A stretch of DNA of 64,000 bases from Rhyacophila brunnea (GCA_022495005.1 JAGYXB010001054.1:162651-226650), one strand, 5' to 3'; positions 43,864-56,518 are shown, counted from the first letter of the stretch. Program-made: numbers and translations. The notes: generated from the sequence alone by a model not told the origin.

Positions 43864-46699
43864 AAATTTTAATAAAATATTTAAAAATGGAATCCTTACA
43901 TTGGTTTGAAGTGAATAGCATACATTTTAAAATGGTATCTTACTCGTATCTAATCAAAGATATTTTAAGGGAAACTTAGTCTGATTATAACAGCGAACGT
44001 GTGGCTTTCAACTAGTTTTGCTGGCATGAAGCCAGCTAGTTACTAGTTATACTAGTTAGAGGGAAATTATCGGCTTAATCTCTGCATTTACATTTACACA
44101 CGTATGCAAATCGTTCGACACAGGCGTACGGATTAAACCTGCATAATTTACTGCGAATATATTCAATTAAGTAGTCAACTTTGTTTACATAAATATTGTA
44201 GGTACAAGTATTATAATATTGTAGATCTTGTTATGGGATTACTTCTTCGAGTATGTCGAAATACCTACTAACTTACAAAAATGTCATTTGTGAAGAAATA
44301 AAACAATTTGTAATAGTGAGATAAAGTAAGTTATGCAGATGTTTAAGACAGAAGAAAGAATGTTAAAACGGTTAAAGAAAAGATTAATTAAATTACTCTT
44401 AATATCAGGGAGTGTGATTGCTCTGACACGTAGAATTGACTATCAATAAAGCTTGAATCTATGGGATATAAATGGATATCAGTAGAATATGAAAAATGAT
44501 AAATATGAAAGTCTTGTAAGTGTATAATATATCAGTAGTTAGAGCGCCAACTGTGATCTAAATATGTACATGATAAAATACTGATAAAGAAAACACTGTT
44601 ATTTAAATACTTTACAATTATTTATTAAAAGATAAAACACATATTAATGTAATTAAAACAAATGAAAAACGTAAAGACATGGTATTTTATAACATACTCG
44701 TGATTCATGTTCACAGAGACAGAGAAATTATAAAAAAAACATTATACGTGGATACTCATCTGTACTTCCTATGATATTTATTTACTGATTCTATAAAAAA
44801 ATATAAATGAAGCTATTTGTCATACTGAGCTTAAAGTTGGATGCCGTTCGAGCGGCAACTGTCAATGTAAACCATTTATCAAAGAGATCCGTCCATATGT
44901 GCAGTCAAGGTTAAAGCGACCGAATCATACGAATCTAAAGCCCTTCTCTTCTGCCGCAGCGTTGCAGGTATAAAAGAGAAAATAAATCTTGTGTCTTTTC
45001 ATCCCTATACTTATGTTTTATCAGGTAGTTTTCAACGTGACAAGTTATAACAACAAAGGAATGCTACTTAGGTGTACGTCCTTTATAGTCTAATATCCTC
45101 TCACGCCGTACAAAAATCATGATTTACGAGACATCGATACAAATAAAATATGATGTAACAGGTCGGTATGTTCGATTCTCACGATGAGCCTGCGTGATGT
45201 ATGGTCTTATATTAGAAGGAGATGAATCACGTATACGACATAACGTGGAATTCTACAACCTTTTCCAAGAAAAACGTATCTACATATTCATTACACTTGA
45301 GACACTCCCATGGGTGGGTACACGTAGCAAGAGTGGACAAAGCCCAGTCGCCATGGGACAACGTGGGTAGTTGGTCAGACAGTCGGACAGCCATTGCAGA
45401 TACTTGGAGGACACTGGCCCAGGTAATAAGGTGGATGAAGTTCTTGAAGGTGTCTAGAACGCACCATAATGATATACAGGACTAATCGTACTTCACTACT
45501 AATGTATAGGTGCGAAACATGGATCTTACATTAAAATAAATCCAAGATAAATAAGACAACGTAATAAAGAGGATGCATGTTGTGCATAATGCAGATAGGT
45601 CCATAATTAAAATTATAATATGTATAATGACGGGAAAAACATCGATAGTGTCGACAGCTTTGCACTCTGCGAAGAGAGCTCGCTATACGAGTGGTAATAG
45701 TTTGAGCAACATTCAACTAAATGCCTGAGTACTAAAGTGTCTGAGACTCATGAATGTTCTCAGTTTAAAATCAAATGCCACCTGTTTGGCGCTTAAGTTT
45801 TCACGTTACGTTACTTTTCCATTTCGAGCGCTGCTTGTATACACAAATTGATCCACGAGTTATCGGAGTTGTTTCGGATCAAGAAAAATAACGGAATTAT
45901 ATCATGGAGTTATAGCTGCTGGAATAGATGACCGAAACTAGGATCACACACATCGTAGGTACTGTATGGATGACAAGGGTCTTGAGGCAAAGCTGTTTGC
46001 ACTTTGTAATGACTGACTTTTGATTCATGACTCTAAAAACTATAAGATTCTTAACATCAGTGTATACAAAATTTACGTAGATATCTCCGTAAATAGTGCA
46101 AAAAATGGTAACAGATAATCGACGTAATTGGCGAAATGTTTTCTCACCTGGATAAACGTATCAATTATACGACAAAGCACAATATCTGTAATCTCTTCGA
46201 GTTCTAAAACTCTTTCATTATACTAAACTGACAATCTATGTTCATAAAACTTTTGGGATTATTGTAAGAGCCGGATTGTTATTGTCTCATTAACTCACAT
46301 AAGTTATTTTGGTAGCGTAAATTACAATTTTCGCTCCCAATTGAAGAATTTGGGTCTTTGATTTACAGGAATAAGAAGTTGTTGATATATTCGCTCAAGT
46401 CGCCGGGTCCTTGCTGTGTGCCAAACGTATATTGAAAAAAACAACATATTGTGGGTCGTATATTATGTATAAATTATTATTCCCCTATTCCATTTTGCCA
46501 TCTATAGGACGCGTGATCAAACCAAGCGACCGGGTCAAATTCACATGTTTTATTTCTATCATTCACATTATATTATTATATATTGTATATTTAACTGAAT
46601 GCCTTATATACCCAAATGGGTTTAACTTACAATCATTTCCACCTCGCTGTTTGTTTTTAAATATGTTAAGCTTGTATGGGTAATGTTCAGTGATATGGG
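43864..46699. other. AT-rich DNA, little recognised
   Basis: Positions 45290-45440 read 'WVHVARVDKAQ' and 'WSDSRTAIADTWRTLAQ', possibly a LINE tail. Near 44970 is GGTATAAAAGAG, a TATA-box-like string without a supported gene. A lone CCATTTCGAGCGCTG at 45820-45834 looks like a single end of the CAGCGYTCGAA family. Nothing else is supported. Confidence 0.35.
45290..45440 (+). mobile_element. Possible LINE tail fragment
   Basis: 'GWVHVARVDK' and 'WSDSRTAIADTWRTLAQ' have the spacing of the 'GHVAR..D' and 'WSDD...AG..W...AQ' motifs of insect reverse-transcriptase tails. Short and unconfirmed. Confidence 0.35.
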
Positions 46700-46835
46700 T
46701 GGCCCTCGTAGTCCAGTGCGTAAGGCATTGACCATTCATCCGGAGCCCCGAGTTTGTTACATTATATTTATGTATTTTTTTTTTAAATCTGGGTGTTTGC
46801 GATTGTTTTTCTTATATTTCTAACCATAACTGTTT
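46700..46835 (+). mobile_element. SINE, CTCTCGTGGTG family, diverged
   Basis: GGCCCTCGTAGTCCAGTGCG and CATTCATCCGGAGCCCCGAG parallel the tRNA-like head at 25251, and AAATCTGGGTGTTTGCGATT parallels the body. The B-box is degraded. Confidence 0.7.
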
Positions 46836-48317
46836 CACTACACTACTGTTACTGGCCCTCATAACATGTTATGATGTTAATAATCAAATTAAAACATAGG
46901 AAATATAATAAAAAGAAGGAATAGGATTGTGCTGGCTAATTAAAATCACACAACCTCCACCCTACAATCCAAAAATATATTCTTCAATACTTAAATATTT
47001 AGGTGATACAGAATATTATAGATTCCACCGCTCTCAGTAAAAAAACTAACATTTTCTCATAATCACTTCGGAATTGGACTGAATAATCGCCGCTCTTCAA
47101 TTTGTACACTATTTAAGCAAAAGGTTTTAAAAGTGTGTAAACGTAATATTGTTGAGAACTGTTTGGAGAAGTATTGAAGGCTCCGACCAGGTTTTTTTAT
47201 AATGAATGTGTATTTATATTATATACTCATAGTATGAACATTACAAAACTATTCAAACTAAATATTTTATGGGTAATCAGTGTAATCACTATGGCACACT
47301 AAAATATATTATACCTAATCAGAAATTTAATCGGGTTGACTGATTCCCTACATTATTCTATTATTTAATCCAATTAGGATAAAATAGTTTTTTCAATTTA
47401 TAAAAACTAATATCTATTCCGCTTATAAATCAGATCACTTTTGGCAATCCACGCATCTAAATTGTATATCATTGCCGCTTAAAACAATACTATTATTAAT
47501 GATCTATCTCAACACATCCATTTTGTCTGTCACAAAATGGCAGCTAATAATTAATTATCTTTCGGATTAGCGAATGTCTGAATACAGCCCTTGGCACGGA
47601 GTCCTTCCCCACGGAGAGGGGACGGATGCCTCCCCCTTCCCGGTAGCTGGTCTCCGCGTGGTTCGTCGTCTCGTCTCCACATCGCGCGCTAGATTTCGCA
47701 GCTGATTAATGCCTCGGGGTAGATACCGAAGTAAATTACTTAATTAAAAAGTTTGATAATGGTTTTGGTGCGATGAAAAATACAATGTCGCGGTTTTAGG
47801 ATCATGGATGCGTCCGCCCATTTAATGTTCACAAATTTAACGAATGATTCTGGTTGCTAATTTATACATTTTATTAAGATTAATCTGTATACATACTACA
47901 TAGATAGAATTTAAAAAAAACGAGTTAACGATTTATGTCTCTCTACATTAATTAGTATAATAATATATCTTGATATTTTAACCTACTTATTTTTCTGTCT
48001 GAATAATGTACAACTGGCATGTCCGACTCATCGATGTATGTGAACAGAGTCGTGAAAATATAAAAACCATGTACGTTTATTAATAATATTATGTAATATG
48101 ATTTCATTAAGGTTTTGATAGGGTAGCATTAACCATTCCTATTTTTATTTCCTTAGCCAGGTTACGTGAAAGTCGTTTTCAGTAACCATCATGAGGAACC
48201 CCACGTAACCTTATCGCATTAATTGATTCGTATCGCATTATTCACGGCCTTCCGAAGGAGTGAAATAAAGAGAATGCTTTAAACCAAGGCGTAATTTAAT
48301 GTACATCAGTGGGTTTA
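46836..48317. other. Non-repetitive DNA with a GC-rich island
   Basis: Positions 47570-47715 (CACGGAGTCCTTCCCCACGG, GGTAGCTGGTCTCCGCGTGG) are strikingly GC-rich against AT-rich surroundings and match no repeat here. Near 48163-48218, GGTTACGTG and CACGTAACC form a 9-bp inverted repeat. The island is a candidate exon or regulatory element; no frame is convincing. Confidence 0.4.
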
Positions 48318-48566
48318 TTCTATATAATAGGCGGCTATCGGCGGCTATCCACGGTTATAATATTTATGTATTGAGGTAGGTATTAGAATTGTTATAATAA
48401 GTTAGCTATGTAAACTAAACTGTAAAAACTGTATATCTTGCTCTAAAAGTTAACACAGCCAAGAAAACATTGGCAGTTTAGACGGTTAATTTATTGTAAC
48501 AATTAACCACCTCAATACATAAATATGATAAACTACCGACGATAGCCGCCTTGTTTACAGAATAGA
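48318..48566. mobile_element. MITE, GGCGGCTATCG ends
   Basis: TATTCTATATAATAGGCGGC (left) and its diverged inverse at 48540-48566 continue to a matched TTTATGTATTGAGGT block on both sides. The left arm has a duplicated CGGCGGCTATC. Target duplications are unclear. Confidence 0.75.
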
Positions 48567-48630
48567 CACACAAAATATCATTTATAAAGTATAAGCCGTC
48601 ATCAGAACGATTAATTTATTACCATAATGA

Positions 48631-49108
48631 AATAATTACAAGATAAAAAGAACCTTTTTTATACAATGTTTTTATATTTTCTGTTGAATTATTATGCTCA
48701 ATATGCTCAAACTTGTACTTGATATGAAGTAAATAAAAAAACAAACAAACAAACAAACAAATATAGAATACTGAAATGTCATTTTGACATTTCATTTTGA
48801 TTTCCATAGTAACGCACGTATATATTAATAATTTAGTTGCTAGGACCACCCCCTTAGCAACCAATAATAGTCTTTTACTTTTTACGGATTTTTCTGAAAT
48901 AAATTTCCATACAAAACAGAATTAACTGAAAATGAATTCAATTCTGCTTAAAGATGGCTAAAAGTATTAAAAGAATGCATTGCCATCGTGTTCTGATATA
49001 TTCTAAAAGTTTCAAATATCTAGCTAGTCGGGAAGTTAGTTAAAAATCGATTGCAAGATTTGTACTGGACAAACAAGAATACGAGCTAATAAAAACGTTG
49101 TAAAATAT
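48631..49108 (+). repeat. Dispersed repeat, second copy
   Basis: Same order as 35561-35978: AATTACAAGATAAAAAGAAC, TTTCCATAGTAACGCACGTA, GTTGCTAGG..TTAGCAACCAAT, ATGGCTAAAAG and AGCTAGTCGGGAAGTTAG. It has an extra (CAAA)n block at 48740-48762. After ATG at 48954, 'MAKSIKRMHCHRVLIYSKSF' and 'KYLASREVS' stay open for 29 codons. Confidence 0.75.
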
Positions 49109-49869
49109 AGACTCTGTTTAGTATTGAATAATATTTTTCTGTGACCCTTTAATACAAAGCATCCATTTGTATCGTCGTTCTACCTGTACGCTATATGTCC
49201 AATGACGTATTTCAATGGACTGCATTCATAGTCTAAATTAAATTTCCAGCGAATTTCAAGAAATTCACCTCGCCTTTTATCCGCAGTCAGTGGCGGCACG
49301 AGAAACTCTTTTATTCTAAAATACCGGTAGAAACAAACGTATTATTATATATTTTTTTATAAAATAAATATTTTATTAATATTATTATTTTTTATGGCAT
49401 AGTTAAACATTGCTCAGATTTGGAGTGAACGTGTTCGCAGAAAAAAATACTGCGCAATATATAATAATGAAATTCTGTAATAACTAAACAGAACCAATAT
49501 TGATGAAACTAACGCCGTTCATGGATTTCATTGTTGAAACTAATTTGGCAGTACTATATTTAGTATACTTTCACGTTGACTTTCGATAAATCGTTAGAAA
49601 TCGAACCGTCAATAAAACGAGTCAGTATAATTTTTTTCGATACGCAAATAATTACGTGTATATTATTTTCTTTTCGTATTTTACGCGTACGAACTCGCGG
49701 GCGATCAATAATTGAGTATAGTTATGCATTTAGTTGACAATTCTGAAAAAATGAGTTATCGTCTTAAAACGTATGATATTTCTATTTTTCTCTGATCGCA
49801 GAATATGCCAACTACGATTTTCATAAAACATTTACACTAAAAAACACAAATATTACATTTATTTACTCG
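49109..49869. other. AT-rich DNA; one lone hAT-like end
   Basis: CAGTGGCGGCACGAG at 49287 resembles a hAT end but has no inverted partner. Nothing else was supported. Confidence 0.4.
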
Positions 49870-50261
49870 AATTTACTTGAAATAGATCGGAGCGCACCGG
49901 AACCCAGTTCAGGTTCGTGAAAAAAAGTATTATCGAATTCTGGTTCGTCAATTCTTAAAAAGCATTAAAATCACTTACTTTATAACATATTTGAAGTTTA
50001 TTATGAAAATTGTAGGACTCACGGTAAAAATAATATTTATGACGTGTCGTAAACCCCGTTTTTCGTCTGCGGCGTTGACAACTTATGCATGTCACAAGTT
50101 TAATGAATTTTATTCCATTTGACCGTCTACACTAGAAAAGTATTAGGTACAACAAAAAATCTAAATGTTAATATACTTACATAAAATTAAGTTAGTTAAG
50201 TCAATATTTTCTGAAAATTATTGAGCGCTCCGGTTTGTACAATTTTTGATTTCGAACGCTG
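49870..50261. mobile_element. CAGCGYTCGAA-family MITE, inverted
   Basis: The right end, read inverted, is CAGCGTTCGAAATCAAAAAT then ACAAACCGGAGCGCTC, matching the left end of 52673. The left part has CGGAGCGCACCGGAACCCAG and GGTTCGTGAAA in the expected place. The left terminus is lost. Confidence 0.7.
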
Positions 50262-50424
50262 TCTTACAAGTTGTTATTCACACTCTAGATGTTATAATAT
50301 GGTAACTATTTATTATTAAACAGTTAGTAATATGCTGTATTTATAAATAATTACTCCTAATACAAAAGTGTATTCCTCTATTTGTGTTCTGTGTATACCC
50401 GCTGGCTACTTTCTGCATAATTAG

Positions 50425-50445
50425 CTCTTCTTCTTCTTCTTCTTC
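50425..50445 (-). repeat. (GAA)n tail of the RTE-like element
   Basis: A CTT/GAA run directly at the 3' end of the minus-strand LINE. Sister copies near 29065 and 43270 end in AAGAAAG- or AAGAAG-type tails. Confidence 0.85.
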
Positions 50446-51790
50446 GTGTGCCATCCCCTAGCGGAGATCAGCCACCATCAAGGAGATCTCAGCTTTGTCG
50501 TCTACTACCCGGAACAGTTCAATGGAGCTGCACTCGTACCGATTGCGGAGGTTCTTAAGCCACGAAATGCGGCGCCGTCCTCTGCTACGCTTACCATTGA
50601 TCTTTCCTTGAATGACAAGATGGGGAATACTGTACTTTTGTCCTCTCATAATGTGGCCGAGGTACTGTAGTTTTCTGGTTTTGATACTACGTAGAACTTC
50701 TCGGTCCTTCCCCATTCGATTGAGAACTTCAACATTTGTCACCCAGTCAGTCCAAGGAATTTTGAGGATGCGTCTATACAGCCACATCTCGAAAGCTTCA
50801 AGTCTCCGTGACATCTCTTGGTTTAGCGTCCATAATTCCATACAATAGAAAAGAATTGAGAGAACATAACGTACCATACGCAGTCTCAGACCTAGGTTAA
50901 GGTCTCGATTGCTAAGGAGGCGTCTCATTTTGAGAAAGGCACTCCTTGTGATCTCAATTCTTGTTTTTATTTCCTGAGACTGGTCCCATTTCTCATTGAC
51001 CCATGTACCTAAATATTTATAATGTGTCACACGTTCAATTGGTTCGCTGTTAATGACAAAATTTGTGTTTTTTTATTTATTTATTTATTTATTTAATTTA
51101 TTTATTTATTTGAAAAAGACACGTTGAGTACATAACAAATTATTAATTCAGGACATTCACAACATGACATTTAGAATAAAAATTACAAGTAATCAGTTCG
51201 GAAAATCAGAAAAAACAAAGTGGAGGAAAAAAAGAAAGCAAAAAATATTTTTATACAAAAGAAATAAAATTAAAAAAAAACAACAATGATTAAAAAAGTA
51301 CAAATTAAACAATAAAATAGAATTTAAAAAACAGAATATAATGGATCGCCAAAAATATCTACATCTCTAGGGAGTGCATTGACCAACCGCACAGCCCTCG
51401 CTATTGGTGCCTGGTGAGCCTGACACGTCGAGGAAACAGCTTTCACCCAAAATAGGTCATGGCTGCGACCACGCATGTAATTGACGGGTGCGTAAAAATT
51501 TAAATTTTCTAGAATATCGGGATTGAAAAAGATACCACGTGAGAGCAGGGAAAAATGCTTTAAGAGCAGAAGTAACCTACGAGCTTCAAGAGAATGAAAG
51601 GCGAGCATGCCTTGAAGAAAGTTAATCGGAAAAGACTCGTTTGCGAAGGTGTCAAAAGGAAAATAATTATAAACTTTAAAATAGAGATGACGAAGAATTT
51701 TTTTCTGGACACGCTCTTGGTGTCTGGTGTCACTATTTTTGATACTAGTAATAGTTATGTTTTCTTGTAGTTAATTTTTAAACCTTAAGA
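50446..51790 (-). mobile_element. RTE-like LINE, 3' half, split by another LINE
   Basis: The best reverse-transcriptase relic here. From 51070 to 50458 the minus frame reads 'NFVINSEPIERVTHYKYLG', 'IKTRIEITRSAFLKMRRLL', 'VRYVLSILFYCMELWTLN', 'RLEAFEMWLYRRILKIPWTD', 'QYLGHIMRG', 'KRSRGRRRISWLKNLR' and 'MVADLR', about 200 open codons. These are the thumb and tail after the RT active site. Around 51785-51730 'LKINYKKT' and 'LLLVSKIV' continue the same protein upstream, so a LINE at 51073-51730 lies inside it. The finger/palm region and the endonuclease are absent. Confidence 0.92.
51073..51730 (-). mobile_element. Jockey/CR1-like LINE 3' end, nested
   Basis: On the minus strand it starts near 'RVQKKFF' (about 51715), continues as the open frame 51608-51324 ('LLLLLKHFSLLSRGIFFNP', 'LNFYAPVNYMRGR', 'APIARAVRLVNALPRDVDIF') and ends in an (AAAT)n-type tail at 51118-51073. 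It matches the tail of 11369-12130. Its RTE-like host resumes on both sides. Confidence 0.9.
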
Positions 51791-52664
51791 ATTACTGACC
51801 TTATTCTCTCCTCACTCACACCACCTCATAATTAGCTCAATAATTAATAATAAATGTTATTACTAAAGTAACTAAATTTACCTGTAGATAGATACACTAT
51901 ATTAACTATGTGATGTTATAATTTACAAGCTTGATTGCGCTATTCCCACTTACCTTTGACCCGAGGAACGTATGTAGAGTACTTAACAAAGAGGTTCACG
52001 TGTGTAGGTAGTAATTTACCTGTGTAATACAAGATAAGGTAAGTAGGTACGTGAAGGGATCATAGCGTAAAGTAAATGCGATTGATCTTTACCTTTGGTG
52101 ATAATTTGAATATAACTTTGACATTATATATGTAGATATAAACTTGATGTTTGTGTTTGTTACAAATGAATCGGTAATGTGAAATATCTTGCAGTTGATC
52201 TTATCATTAGCCTCGTTGACCTTTATTAAGTTTTTCTTTCATATATTTACGTCACTTAAGGTTTTCTTCAGCGTCGTACTACTGATACTCGACAGTAAAA
52301 TATGTAAATTCTACGTAAACGGGTTTACGAATACATTATGGCATTGAACAATTATTCAAATAACAGTTGATGGAAGAATAGCATTGAAACCGGATGGCAA
52401 TTTCACGGAGCGGTAATTCGTACGTATTTAAAAAAAACATTTGTCGTTTATTTAAGATGTCACGTTTGTTTGTGGTACAGGAAGAATTGTGAATGATTTA
52501 AAAGTAGGTAGGTACTAATAATACATACAATATTTTATTGAATATAAATATTTGTTGGTATGAAGATTTCAAAATTTGCCTTTTCAGTAGTTATATTGGA
52601 TTTCTTTTAGTATTCTTGTGGTTATCCTACTAAGTAGTGCTAAGAGGATCGCTATTACTATTAT
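51791..52664. other. AT-rich DNA, nothing recognised
   Basis: No supported feature. Confidence 0.45.
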
Positions 52665-52672
52665 ATTTTAAC

Positions 52673-53098
52673 CAGCGTTCGAAATGGATAATTTTACGAA
52701 CCGGAGCGCTCCATAATTTTCCGAAAATATTAACATATTTATGTAATAATTTTATGAAAGTATAGTGTATGTATTCTTTTTTTTGTTATATACCTGCCAA
52801 GATTACACGATTTAACGGGCTAGTTTTGTGTTTTGTGATTTTGGCATAATCAGCAAGGTCTGATGATAATAATTGAGGTTTACATCACGTCATAAATATT
52901 ATATTTTAATATGATTCCAATAAGTTTTGTGTAAACTTTAAAAATTATATTTAAATATGTAAATAATTATATTACTTTTTAATAATTCACGAATTATTGT
53001 AATGCAACTTTTATTTTTCCACTTGACGGAGCGATAATCTCGAGGATTTCACGAACAGGGGCTGCGCCCCGATGCGTTCCAGTCCATTTCGAGCGCTG
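52673..53098. mobile_element. hAT-type MITE, CAGCGYTCGAAATGGA ends (reference copy)
   Basis: The left end CAGCGTTCGAAATGGA and the right end TCCATTTCGAGCGCTG are inverted; exact ATTTTAAC flanks at 52665-52672 and 53099-53106. Subterminal GAACCGGAGCGCTCC and GGGGCTGCGCCCCG stems are characteristic. The element is 426 bp with no coding sequence. Relatives are at 16684, 35331 and 49870, plus a lone end at 45820. Confidence 0.93.
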
Positions 53099-53106
53099 AT
53101 TTTAAC

Positions 53107-55122
53107 TCACATTCTATTGGTGTGACTATAACCTGTAAAAAAATAGTACGTAAGTGAAATTGAGTAAGAAAATTATGAATATTAGGTAGAATACCCATCC
53201 AAAGATTTTCGAAAAATTATCTAAATTCTTGTTAATAACTAAGTTCTTTGATTCATGTAGAATAATATAGAAAGATTGCCCTATAAAGCTGGTAGATATG
53301 CAATCCCATCATCATTTTTTTCTACTGCCAAGGAACATGTTTTGTGTATGTAAAAGTATTATTTCAAAATTTAATAATTGATTAGGTCATTCAAATGCCC
53401 ACAATATCTTCCAAAACCTTCCATTAAATCTTTTTCATGCTTTGCAAAATGTTCCCCCCGTAAGCTATGGGTTAACCCACATGTTCAATTAACAATTAAT
53501 CATCATTATTTAGATAATCAATCACTTAAAATAGTAAGTAATACTACTAGTACGTAAGAATGTAAGTATGTATTGAAAGCAAAACGTCAACAGCAAGTCG
53601 CTTTTTTGGTTTTATTTAGTATTGACTAACATTAACTTTTCTATGTTCATTTAACTATACCGAAATCGTCATGGAATCACCATTAAAACATTGTAAAAAA
53701 AAACAGTGAAATTCTTCTGTTCATTATTTTTAAATACTTTGCAGAAGCATTATGTAATTCGTAAAAAATTGAATTACATACCTACAAACTTATCTGAAGA
53801 ATGGGATGGGGGAGCCACCGTCGAAAACTACCCAATCAAGACTCGTAACTGGACAAAATCTGACATTCGAATGAAATTTTCAAAATAGCGTCTTATGGTA
53901 GTTTGTAGTTATAATTTTGGAAATTCTACAGATACGTTTGTAGATCTGCATGTACCATGTATTCTACTAATATTTAACATTTTAGTAACCATGGAAACAT
54001 TTTCTGCCTAAACCCCGTATACACTCTTCTAATCTTCCTATATATTTCAACTGTAGCTAAGATCCGGTACAACAATTCTCTTATATATAATACGATCAAC
54101 TTATCAAGTAGTATTTTATTAATAGCGTTATTTCGGGCTCAATTTGCGATTGATAGAGCAATAGATTAATTCTAGGTCATCAGAGGCTGCCCGCACGCCA
54201 CTCTACTGACCAGGCCTTTATACAAACTCTTCTGCAATATTGCATTTCCAGGGGTTTCAGTTAGTAGGTAATAAGGGAAATATGTTTTCTCGGCCGGCTT
54301 TCTTCTCACATATCAAGCTACAAGCACTTCGTGTACAGGGAATTTCTTGCAAAACGTCATGTTTTCTCAAAATTACATGTTGCTTGAATAAGACTTTATG
54401 GATTTTGCTTTGTATCATCAGGCCTTCATTTTTTGTGAAGAAAAAACTTCAGTGAAACACAATACATCGCGGGGTTTTGATGTACTATGTTTCATAATAT
54501 CAAACATGTTATAAATAAAACAAAATATAATATTATTTCTAAAGATAGCTAAGTAACTTTCTGTGAATATTAATAAATCTTATTCACTGCTGACTAGATA
54601 ATGATTTTTTAATTACCACCTTTAAAATAAACGTTAATTACATCGATCGGTCGCCTGGTCATTACGCGCCAGGTGCGTCTTCAGCGTCCAAAGTATTAAG
54701 CAATGTTATGTATCCAATCCTCGGATGTTTTTTTAAAAGTAATTATTATCAAAAATAAAATATCAAAAAATTGCATCGAAATGTTGAAGAAATAAAAGCA
54801 TCCAAGATGCATTTTTAAAGTTATATTTCTTTTGGGACAGAGAGTGAAATTGAGAGCTGCGCGCACACCGTTACGAAAGTGTCCGACAGTATGAAGTTAG
54901 ATGCGAATCATTCAGCTGTACACAAACGCAAGTTTGATAGTAGAATCGTTTCGTATTATTGTCGGCCATTTGCAATTCCTTACGTAAACAAACGATTAAG
55001 CGTCAGAGTGACAGATGTTACTTTAAAAATAAAAACAACGAGAAACAATTATATAATTTAGTAATATAAATTAAAGTGTATATAAATAAACCAACGGCGA
55101 TCCAATAAACATCCCTTTTCTT
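53107..55122. other. AT-rich DNA, nothing recognised
   Basis: The frames at 53706-53888, 54240-54455 and 54879-55061 carry no known motif. A GC-richer hairpin-like string (CGCCTGGTCATTACGCGCCAGG) is near 54651; its role is unknown. Confidence 0.4.
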
Positions 55123-55126
55123 TTAA

Positions 55127-56518
55127 GGGGGGACATGCTCGTCGAAGGTCAAAATTGAGTTTTTATTGTATTTTCAAACCATGATCCTGGACACTCCTTA
55201 AACGTTGGATATAATCTATTTATATAATTTTGAAGCCTTATTATCCTTTATAGTTATTTTAAACATTTGATGACTGCATAAAGTATTTTTGTTACATAAA
55301 ATAGTATTCTTTTAAACCTCGCTCTAATTTTTTAGAATATAGTCATATTTCGGTACATAACTGTGCAGTGGTGTTAAGATTTTTTACATTTATTAATTTT
55401 TAAACGCATTTATAAAACCATTAGCATAATTTGTTACGAGATAATTTTTGTAAAATATTCACGATAAAAAATTATATTGATAATCTCTGTGATCCCAAAT
55501 TTGACAAGAATTAGGCATTTTATTATTCAAAAATCGGCAAGATTAACAAATTTGAAGATAATTAATTATAAAGATACTCATTATAAGCTATGTCTTTGAC
55601 CATTCAAGTGTGATGAACATATTATGAATAATGATTGCTTTATAATAATTATTGACCTAAGAATAAGGTAGTGTTTTTTGGAAATACGCCATTTCTTTTG
55701 TCATTCCCTAGTGTTTAAGCTACAACATACGGCCGTAGCCATAAATTGACAAACTATAATTAAAGTAGGGAGTAAAATTATGTTAACGCGCGTGTTTGAA
55801 TATGTACCTAACCGAATTTTTTTTTATTTTTTTTTAAACGGTACATGTTCAAACACGCGCGTCAATATCATTTTACTCCCTACTTTAATTATAGTTTGTT
55901 AATTTATGGCTACGGCCGTATGTTGTAGCTTAACTACTGGGGAATGACAAAAGAAATGGCGTATTTAAAAAAAAGACTACCTTATTCTTAGGTCAATAAT
56001 TATTATAAAGCAATCATTATTCATAAGATGTTTATCAAACTTGAATGGTCAAAGACATAGCTTATAATAAATATCTTTAGAATCATCTTCAAATGTGTAA
56101 TCTTGCTGATTTTTTGAATAATAAAATGCCTAATTCTTGTCAAATTTGGGATCACAGAGATTATCAGTATAATTTTTTATCGTGAATATTTTACAAAATT
56201 ATCTCGTCATAAATTATACTAATGGTTTTATAAATGCGTCTAAAAATTAATAAATGTAAAAAAATGTAACACCACTGCACAGTTATGTACCGAAATATGA
56301 CTATATTCTAAAACATTAGAGCAAGAGGTTTAAAAGAATACTATTTTATATAACAAAAATACTTTATGCAGTCATCAAATGTTTAAAATAACTTTAAAGG
56401 ATAATAAGGCTTCAAAATTATATAAATAGATTATCTACAACGTTTAAGGAATGTCCAGGATCATGGTTTGAAAATACAATAAAAACTCAATTTTGACCTA
56501 CGACGAGCACGTGGGCCG
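55127..56518. mobile_element. TTAA foldback element, copy 3 (mixed ends)
   Basis: 1,392 bp; left arm 55127-55808, right arm 55839-56518, with the same palindromic plan as copy 2. The left end is GGGGGGACATGCTCGTCG, but the right end, read inverted, is CGGCCCACGTGCTCGTCG, the form seen in copy 1. TTAA flanks at 55123-55126 and 56519-56522. No coding capacity. Confidence 0.95.

Noticed and set aside
44965..44985. Promoter with TATA box (GGTATAAAAGAG)
   Set aside because: No gene, initiator or conserved context follows, and such strings are expected by chance in AT-rich DNA.
48163..48218. microRNA-like hairpin around GGTTACGTG/CACGTAACC
   Set aside because: Only nine base pairs with a 35-base loop that does not pair further.
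49287..49301. hAT element starting at CAGTGGCGGCACGAG
   Set aside because: No inverted partner or 8-bp duplication could be found.
50446..50848. Plus-strand frames of 74 and 78 codons
   Set aside because: Antisense shadows of the well-supported minus-strand RT frame 51030-50458.
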